This document shows, one piece after another, positions 5,820 through 9,904 of a stretch of 9,904 bases of DNA. The notes beneath the pieces were generated by a model. That model was not told where the DNA came from. It saw nothing but the letters and a program-made list of their open reading frames with translations, and did no database searches. The translations under genes were made by a program, and so were the position numbers. Numbering within the stretch: the first letter of the stretch is position 1; each line of letters opens with the position of its first letter. The stretch comes from an uncultured Microcaldota archaeon (lineage in GTDB: Archaea > Micrarchaeota > Micrarchaeia > Anstonellales > Bilamarchaeaceae), in NCBI GenBank assembly GCA_903835325.1, contig CAILMU010000190.1:1-9904 (forward strand), read 5' to 3'.

Positions 5820-6449
5820 ATGCGCGTGGCAGTTCTTTTCTCTGGAGGCAAGGACAGCGTGTTCGCCACCTTCTGGGCCATCATGCACGGCTTCGAACCG
5901 GTCCTTGTGACAGTCCGGCCTCCGGAATACTCGATGATGTTCCACCACCCAAATGTGGACGCGACAAGAAAGCAGGCGGAAGCGCTCGGGCTCGAACAGA
6001 TATTCGTCGAGACGAGCGAGGATGATTGGCGCGAGAAATTGGTGGAAGTCTTTCGTTCATTAGGCGCAAGAGGCATCGTGGCTGGCGCTATAGCGAGCGA
6101 ATATCAGCGAAGACGGATCGATTCCATCGGCGAAGAGCTCGGCATCCCGACCTATGCGCCCCTATGGCACAAGGACAAAGGCGACGAGCTGATGAAAGAG
6201 ATGCTTATATATTTCGAGATCTATGTGACTGCGGTTTCTGCCGAAGGCCTCGGGCCCGAATTCCTCGGCGAGCCGCTGAAGAAACTGATGGATGCCAAGA
6301 AGCCCAACATCCACCCGTTCCTGGAAGGAGGCGAAGGCGAGACGTTCGTGACTGACGCGCCGTTCTTCAAAAAAGCCATCCGGATAAAAAAATGGAAGAA
6401 AACGTGGGACGGTTCCCGCGGAGTCGCCGAGATAGAACAGATGGAATGA
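5820..6449 (+). CDS. dph6: Diphthine--ammonia ligase (ATP-PPase family)
   Basis: Dph6 carries out the ATP-dependent amidation of diphthine to diphthamide on the modified histidine of elongation factor 2, the last step of that pathway in the cytoplasm. The 209-residue protein has the PP-loop signature SGGKDS at residues 8-13. The archaeal Dph6 signature GGEGETFVTDAPFF is at 170-183 (the family reads GE-x-GE-T-x-V-x-D-x-P). Further family-like segments are GIVAGAIASEYQRRRI (85-100) and TYAPLWHKD (111-119). The length is slightly below the usual ~220-230 residues but no motif is missing. It has no Shine-Dalgarno sequence and is probably leaderless. The RidA-like domains of eukaryotic homologues are absent, as expected for archaea. 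Confidence 0.93.
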   Translation: MRVAVLFSGGKDSVFATFWAIMHGFEPVLVTVRPPEYSMMFHHPNVDATRKQAEALGLEQIFVETSEDDWREKLVEVFRSLGARGIVAGAIASEYQRRRIDSIGEELGIPTYAPLWHKDKGDELMKEMLIYFEIYVTAVSAEGLGPEFLGEPLKKLMDAKKPNIHPFLEGGEGETFVTDAPFFKKAIRIKKWKKTWDGSRGVAEIEQME

Positions 6450-6481
6450 CGGAAGAATCCATCGCAATACGCCGATTAGCC

Positions 6482-6494
6482 GCCTTTTTATTCT
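6482..6494 (+). terminator. T-tract downstream of dph6, also TATA-like for the next gene
   Basis: A pyrimidine-rich run with five consecutive T's follows dph6 by ~33 bases, consistent with the oligo-T terminators of archaea. The same bases (TTTTTATT, 6484-6491) lie ~33-40 bases before the ATG at 6524 and could serve as that gene's TATA box. I cannot separate the two roles. Confidence 0.35.
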
Positions 6495-6523
6495 TGCGCT
6501 TCGAATGATATCTCCGTTGCCTT

Positions 6524-7093
6524 ATGGCGTTAGTCGCGACGACCCAGCTATCAAGTCAGATTGCATCCAGGCAGACCTCTTGTTCTCAGAATGCCAGCAA
6601 TGCGGCCGACACCGCAAAACAGAGATTCCTGCGCCTGGTCCAGGCCTCCGAATCGCGCCCGGGCCCCTTCCCGATATTAACAACGTCCGTATCGCCCCTG
6701 AGCGAACCGCCGTGCTCCATCAAGATAACCGATACGTCCGGGAAACCGATATCCGAGGAGATAAAATTCCGGCGCATAAGCGGCATGCTCGATACCATCT
6801 GCAGATATGTGGAGCGGCTCCAAGGACAGAATGTCCCCAGGCAATCCGGCGTCTTCGAAACCATCACGGATTCCGATATTAGGGATGCGATGCGCGGCCT
6901 GCCATCCGACACATTGAAAGCTGCTTACGACGACCTGCTTTTCATATCCAAGCACAGCCCGTCCGAGGAAGTGCGACGGGATGCGACCCGCATCTGCTGG
7001 AAGCACTATTTCATAGCGTATTCCGGGCGCGTATCCATCATGAGGCCTCCTTCGATGAGTCCGCAGGATTCGGGCCAGGCTGCAGGAAAATAA
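6524..7093 (+). CDS. Hypothetical protein, 189 residues
   Basis: I do not recognise a family. The N-terminal ~45 residues are Ser/Thr/Ala/Gln-rich and probably disordered. Residues 46-65 are Pro-rich. A short strand-like segment (SIKITD) follows, then a mostly helical region ~79-166 containing IRDAMRGLP, LKAAYDDLLFIS and SEEVRRDATRICWKHYF. The tail (170-189) is Pro/Ser/Gln-rich. There is no signal peptide, membrane segment or metal-binding motif; its cysteines (20, 64, 93, 158) are scattered. This frame is preferred over the overlapping frame starting at 6505 and the antisense frame because its composition is normal, while the alternatives are Arg/His/Pro-rich shadows. No Shine-Dalgarno sequence precedes the ATG. 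It may be related to the two small genes downstream, but the resemblance is too weak to claim. Confidence 0.65.
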   Translation: MALVATTQLSSQIASRQTSCSQNASNAADTAKQRFLRLVQASESRPGPFPILTTSVSPLSEPPCSIKITDTSGKPISEEIKFRRISGMLDTICRYVERLQGQNVPRQSGVFETITDSDIRDAMRGLPSDTLKAAYDDLLFISKHSPSEEVRRDATRICWKHYFIAYSGRVSIMRPPSMSPQDSGQAAGK

Positions 7094-7148
7094 AAGCATC
7101 AGCGGACTGTCCTCATCGTGCCGGTATCAGCTCATGCCAGGCAAATCC

Positions 7149-7157
7149 TTTATAAAT
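7149..7157 (+). promoter_or_regulatory. Strong archaeal TATA box (TTTATAAAT)
   Basis: TTTATAAAT is a near-perfect archaeal TATA element in an otherwise mixed 98-base gap. A transcript starting ~25 bases downstream (about 7178-7182) would leave a ~10-14 base leader before the ATG at 7192, possibly containing AAGGT (7181-7185). It likely drives the two-gene unit 7192-8092. Confidence 0.7.
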
Positions 7158-7191
7158 TAATCCGCCGTATTCACAGTCCCAAGGTAATCCC

Positions 7192-7641
7192 ATGCGATAT
7201 AGTTTGGCGTTTTCACATGCCAGAGCCAATGCTCCGGAAAACAGACAGGCCGTGATAGACGGCAGGAAAGTTTCGATAGCAGCGACAACAGCTTCGGCAT
7301 CATTTGTCCCGATAGCCCCGATAGTGGAATTGCACCCGAAAGGGATAGAGGCCCCGCCTCTTGAGCCTGCTTTCCAGGGCGCTTTGGCGGAACTGGAGAG
7401 GAAGCTCGGCGCCCTTCAGAGCCGGCTCGATGCGTTATCCAAGAACGGGAGAAACAACTACAAGGAATTCCTGGACGATGCGAATTACGTCCTGAATGAT
7501 GCAAGCCTGCTATTTACGAGCATGAAACCTTCCCTTGCGAAGGACGACCGGATAATCGAGAATGATCCTGCCATGAAGAAAAAATTCGCCATGACATCAT
7601 TGATGCTCGATATAACACTTCACAGATTGAGCGAATGGTAA
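7192..7641 (+). CDS. Hypothetical small helical protein, 149 residues
   Basis: This protein is not assigned to a family. The N-terminal ~58 residues are basic to hydrophobic with little regular pattern (RKVSIAATTASASFVPIAPIV at 25-45 reads as loop or strand). Residues 59-85 form an amphipathic, coiled-coil-like helix with leucine spacing (LAELERKLGALQSRLDAL). Two further helices follow at ~89-110 (FLDDANYVLNDA) and ~126-148. No cysteines, signal peptide or clear membrane segment are present. It sits under a strong TATA element and is followed after 37 bases by a gene whose product shows similar spacing of helices and the related string FLIEEAGLLNDEA, so the two are probably distant paralogues in one transcript. 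Their function cannot be read from sequence. Confidence 0.75.
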   Translation: MRYSLAFSHARANAPENRQAVIDGRKVSIAATTASASFVPIAPIVELHPKGIEAPPLEPAFQGALAELERKLGALQSRLDALSKNGRNNYKEFLDDANYVLNDASLLFTSMKPSLAKDDRIIENDPAMKKKFAMTSLMLDITLHRLSEW

Positions 7642-7665
7642 GAATGCTATAGAGAAGGATTGTAT

Positions 7666-7672
7666 AAGGTGG
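7666..7672 (+). promoter_or_regulatory. Shine-Dalgarno AAGGTGG for the 137-residue gene
   Basis: AAGGTGG ends six bases before the ATG at 7679 and fixes that start. The 37-base gap to the upstream gene holds no convincing separate promoter, though TGTATAAG at 7661-7667 is A+T-rich. Confidence 0.6.
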
Positions 7673-7678
7673 AATACA

Positions 7679-8092
7679 ATGTTGAAAACTCCGAATGCCC
7701 TAACCCCAGCCAGGATATTATCCATAGACCGCTCGACCGAATGTGTCGTGCCTAAGAAACAGTATGCCGGCCCCGTCCAGGTCGAAATCCCGCAATACCT
7801 GCAGAAAACCATTTCCTTGGAAGAGAGGCTCGCAATCCGCATCGAGCTTGCAAAGAACCTATGTGACCTCAAGGAAAGGCTCCACGCCTCGAAATCCTCG
7901 CCTGCTGACAAGAGCCCGTTCCTCATAGAAGAAGCCGGACTGCTAAACGACGAGGCGGATGGGATACAAGACCGTATTAAAAGGATAAACGGCTCTGTGT
8001 GCGCGAATACGGATGCCAATCCCGTCTATCTGGAAGCAAGGCGCATGAATGCCATGCTCCGTGTGATGCTCCTGGGCCTGGGGGAGAAATGA
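7679..8092 (+). CDS. Hypothetical small helical protein, 137 residues
   Basis: This protein is not assigned to a family. The N-terminal ~45 residues are loop-like (ARILSIDRSTECVVPKKQ). The rest is helical: ~46-70 (SLEERLAIRIELAKNLCDLKERL in two parts), ~79-103 (FLIEEAGLLNDEADGIQDRI) and ~114-134 (PVYLEARRMNAMLRVMLLGL). The order and spacing of helices and the F-L-x(2-3)-A-x2-L-N-D string match the upstream 149-residue protein, suggesting an old tandem duplication. The final helix is hydrophobic but too short and charged for a confident membrane anchor. The start has a good Shine-Dalgarno sequence. The gene converges on the PSI-domain gene, with a 67-base gap holding terminator-like structures. 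Confidence 0.75.
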   Translation: MLKTPNALTPARILSIDRSTECVVPKKQYAGPVQVEIPQYLQKTISLEERLAIRIELAKNLCDLKERLHASKSSPADKSPFLIEEAGLLNDEADGIQDRIKRINGSVCANTDANPVYLEARRMNAMLRVMLLGLGEK

Positions 8093-8133
8093 AAGAAGAG
8101 CTGGAAGGAAATAGGAGAAAGAGAAAAACAAGA

Positions 8134-8172
8134 ATTTTTGAAAAAACCAAAAATCGCCTCTACCTGGAGGCG
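8134..8172. terminator. Paired hairpins with T-tracts between convergent genes
   Basis: Two inverted repeats lie side by side. ATTTTTG (8134-8140) pairs with CAAAAAT (8148-8154) around a seven-base loop. CGCCTC (8155-8160) pairs with GAGGCG (8167-8172) around a six-base loop. Read on the minus strand, the G+C hairpin is followed at once by ATTTTTGGTTTTTT, which resembles an intrinsic terminator for the PSI-domain gene. The hairpin includes that gene's stop codon (TAG, 8162-8160). Read on the plus strand, the T5 run at 8135-8139 could end the upstream transcript. Confidence 0.55.
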
Positions 8173-8807
8173 TAATTGCACATGTATATCTTGTCTTTCC
8201 ATCCGCTCGAGCAGCTTCCGCCGCCGTTGACCGGGGCGCATACCGAACCGTCGATGCAATAGGCGCATCCTGAGCCGCTCAGGCAGTCCGCGCAATTTGT
8301 CTTGGACGAGCAACCGCCTACACCTACCGGCTGGAGGCATCCGTTCTGCGTGGTGGTCCATTCATCTGCCTTGCATGTGCTGGCAGACGGCCCGTTGGAA
8401 TCCCCGAGAAGGCACGAATTGCTTGATTTGCACCAGCCGCACCCCTGTTTCGCTACGCAATCGCCGCATGTCGGCGTCAGCGTTGCGCACTCCTGCTGTG
8501 TGGTGGCGATTATCCCGGATCCGCTTGTGCCTTGGCTCCCGCTTGGATTGGTCACATCGATTATCTGGCCCTGCCCGTTCGCATCCGTCGGATTCTGCGG
8601 CTGCGTCCCTCCGTTCTGGTTCGCGGTCGCGTTCCCAGACGGATTCCCCGCCTGGATTACCTGCGGCTGGGTCTGGGTGCCTGTATTATTCGATGGAGAT
8701 GCGGTGAAATATCCGCAGCATCCTGCGCTCACCAGCATTACCCCGATTATCGAGACCAACAACGCAGTGCGATTCAAAAATGAACGATCCATCAATAAAT
8801 ATCCCAT
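8160..8807 (-). CDS. Secreted or membrane-anchored protein with two tandem PSI-like cysteine-rich domains
   Basis: This is a 215-residue protein. Residues ~14-29 form a hydrophobic segment after basic residues and end in VSAGCC (C30, C31), which resembles a loose lipobox, so it is either a lipoprotein or an N-terminally anchored protein facing outward. Residues ~36-105 are a Gly/Asn/Gln/Thr/Ser-rich linker. Two domains follow with the same eight-cysteine layout: C107, 114, 117, 123, 126, 132, 145, 157, and C166, 172, 175, 181, 184, 190, 199, 210. The pattern C-x(5,6)-C-x2-C-x5-C-x2-C-x5-C with GCGWC (122-126) and GCAYC (180-184) fits the PSI (plexin-semaphorin-integrin) fold, a disulfide-bonded module of cell-surface proteins. 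The ATG at 8807 is chosen because AGGAGG lies eight bases upstream. The gene begins 19 bases after purM, on the same strand. Confidence 0.85.
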   Translation of the reverse strand: MGYLLMDRSFLNRTALLVSIIGVMLVSAGCCGYFTASPSNNTGTQTQPQVIQAGNPSGNATANQNGGTQPQNPTDANGQGQIIDVTNPSGSQGTSGSGIIATTQQECATLTPTCGDCVAKQGCGWCKSSNSCLLGDSNGPSASTCKADEWTTTQNGCLQPVGVGGCSSKTNCADCLSGSGCAYCIDGSVCAPVNGGGSCSSGWKDKIYMCNYASR

Positions 8808-8815
8808 ATCGATTC

Positions 8816-8821
8816 CCTCCT
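8816..8821 (-). promoter_or_regulatory. Shine-Dalgarno AGGAGG for the PSI-domain gene
   Basis: On the minus strand AGGAGG lies eight bases before the ATG at 8807, in the 19-base gap after the purM stop. It favours Met1 over the in-frame Met6 and suggests translation from a shared purM message. Confidence 0.75.
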
Positions 8822-8826
8822 CACCA

Positions 8827-9819
8827 TCACAGTTTGATACTGATATCCGTCTCTTTGTCCCCGTCTTTTATCCAAACGCCTTTCTTGTCGCTTATCCTGC
8901 CTATGATGCTGCTTTCGATATCATGCTTCTTGGCAATGTTCATGACAGTGTAAGCCCGGTCTTCAGGAAGCACCAAAGCCATGCCGACGCCCATGTTGAA
9001 CGTCTTGTACATCTCGACGGTGCCGGAGACCTCTTTGGCCAGCTCCTCGAAGATGGGTTTGGGTTTCGGCATGCTCTCCAGGTGATAGCCGACATCCGGG
9101 TTCAGCCTCATCAATTTCGAGAACCCTCCGCCGGTGATATGCGCGATTCCGTGAACATCGCATGCCCCTATCATCTCAAGGACCGGATTCACATATATCT
9201 TAGTGGGGATGAGCATCTCATTGCCCCATTTGCTGATGTCGAGCGCTTTCCGGGCGAGCGTGTAACCATTTGAATGGAGACCGGAGCTCTCGAGCCCGAC
9301 GATGCAATCTCCCTTCTTAATCTCTTTTCCGAGTATCAGTTTGCGCACGCGCCCGACTACTGTGAAAGTCAGGTCGAAAGGCCTCTTCCCTCCTTTTATT
9401 ATATCAGGGATGAGGGCTGTCTCGCCACCGATTATCGCGCAGCTGCTCTCTTCGGAACCTTTGACGAGGCCCTTCATTATCTCTGAGACCAGTTCGCCAT
9501 CCTCTTTCTCGAGCGCGATATAATCGACACCGACAAGCGGTTCAGCTCCCACGCAGAGGATGTCGTTGACAGACATGGCGATGGCATCGATGCCGACCGT
9601 GTCGTATTTGTCAAGGGCCTGGGCGACAAGGAGCTTAGTGCCGACACCGTCCGTGTGTATGACTAGCCTGTCAGCCCCGCACTGGAAGACGCCCCCGTAA
9701 TGCCCGAAGATGGGAAGCGGTTCGCCATACCCTTTGCGGAATGCGAAAGTGGATTTGATGCTTTCCCAGATGGAGCTTTGGATTTTCCTGACATTGCCCA
9801 CATCTATCTGGTATTTCAT
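8827..9819 (-). CDS. purM: Phosphoribosylformylglycinamidine cyclo-ligase (AIR synthetase)
   Basis: PurM is a cytoplasmic enzyme that converts formylglycinamidine ribonucleotide to 5-aminoimidazole ribonucleotide with ATP, the fifth step of de novo purine synthesis. The 330-residue product has the family's landmarks in order: HTDGVGTK (55-62), the D-x-I-A-M-S-V-N-D segment (78-86) with GAEPL (91-95), GGETA (131-135), GLHSNGY (180-186), HITGGG (227-232) and NMGVGM (275-280). The length is close to the ~345 residues of bacterial PurM, so it is complete. The start fits the usual short N-terminus, and a TATA-like element lies ~27 bases upstream, suggesting a leaderless message. No other purine gene is in the window. 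The gene downstream, 19 bases away, encodes an unrelated secreted PSI-domain protein. Confidence 0.97.
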   Translation of the reverse strand: MKYQIDVGNVRKIQSSIWESIKSTFAFRKGYGEPLPIFGHYGGVFQCGADRLVIHTDGVGTKLLVAQALDKYDTVGIDAIAMSVNDILCVGAEPLVGVDYIALEKEDGELVSEIMKGLVKGSEESSCAIIGGETALIPDIIKGGKRPFDLTFTVVGRVRKLILGKEIKKGDCIVGLESSGLHSNGYTLARKALDISKWGNEMLIPTKIYVNPVLEMIGACDVHGIAHITGGGFSKLMRLNPDVGYHLESMPKPKPIFEELAKEVSGTVEMYKTFNMGVGMALVLPEDRAYTVMNIAKKHDIESSIIGRISDKKGVWIKDGDKETDISIKL

Positions 9820-9842
9820 AGATGAACCATTGCCTCTTCGGG

Positions 9843-9850
9843 TTTAAAAT
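9843..9850 (-). promoter_or_regulatory. TATA-like element for purM
   Basis: On the minus strand the sequence reads ATTTTAAA, centred about 27 bases from the purM ATG at 9819. That spacing places transcription at or next to the start codon. No Shine-Dalgarno sequence precedes the ATG, in line with a leaderless message. A second TTTAAA lies at 9892-9897 in the outer flank and may belong to a gene beyond the window. Confidence 0.5.
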
Positions 9851-9904
9851 GCCTGCTTCTTGGCGCGCGATTTGTACGTTTTGCCAATCTCTTTAAACCC
9901 TTTC

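Noticed and set aside
6505..6882. Alternative plus-strand frame of 125 codons overlapping the 189-residue gene
   Set aside because: Its product is Arg/His/Pro-rich with no helical pattern, while the 189-residue frame is longer and more protein-like. It is a weak rival and not fully excluded.
6677..7099. Antisense frame of 140 codons in the 189-residue gene
   Set aside because: It is Arg/Gly-rich, has no Shine-Dalgarno sequence or promoter, and mirrors the sense frame.
7094..7191. Possible tRNA or small RNA gene in the 98-base gap
   Set aside because: I could not find a cloverleaf or a TTC-containing T-arm; the gap is explained by the promoter of the next gene.
8302..9273. Plus-strand frame of 323 codons crossing the PSI gene and purM
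   Set aside because: It runs antisense to two genes with unmistakable motifs; Pro/His/Phe-rich runs mark it as a shadow.

Overview
The window looks like an archaeal chromosome segment, lineage not determined. The evidence is an archaeal-type diphthine-ammonia ligase gene (diphthamide is made only in archaea and eukaryotes), TTTATAAAT-like TATA elements about 26-28 bases upstream of start codons or of likely transcript starts, and very short intergenic gaps. Several internal operon genes also have strong Shine-Dalgarno sequences. The gene mix would suit a DPANN or other poorly cultured archaeon, but that is inference. No rRNA, tRNA, CRISPR array or insertion sequence was seen.

Left part (1-4572, + strand): a tight operon. 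It opens with the C-terminal end of a von Willebrand factor A (VWA) protein of NorD/CobT type, whose 5' part lies outside the window. Four consecutive paralogous HEAT-repeat proteins follow (254, 452, 326 and 383 residues), with junctions that overlap or are only a few bases long. All four end in the same cap motif, F-x2-[EM]-A-x2-N-S-x2-[YF]. The first two also share a PLPEG motif at residues 25-29. A 10-codon mini-ORF between the VWA gene and the first HEAT gene ends in the same peptide (EAV-stop) as the first HEAT protein and may be the remnant of a lost paralogue. VWA proteins of this type normally work with a MoxR-family AAA+ ATPase, so the array could be a set of exchangeable adaptors for such a machine. 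This is the best candidate here for an undescribed system. A small zinc-ribbon protein (4643-4930) follows on the same strand after a 70-base gap.

Middle part (4984-6449): a HAD-IIA (NagD-like) phosphatase on the minus strand and the diphthine-ammonia ligase gene dph6 on the plus strand are divergently transcribed. Only 35 bases separate them, and these hold TATA-like elements for both, so both transcripts may be leaderless or nearly so.

Next (6524-8092, + strand) are three small proteins of unknown function. The second has a near-ideal archaeal promoter. The second and third appear to be distant paralogues in one transcript.

Right part (8160-9819, - strand): purM (AIR synthetase, purine biosynthesis) heads a two-gene operon. 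The second gene encodes a membrane-anchored or lipoprotein-like secreted protein with two tandem eight-cysteine PSI-type domains. It ends in a hairpin plus T-tract terminator that faces the preceding convergent gene. No gene-free stretch reaches 300 bases.
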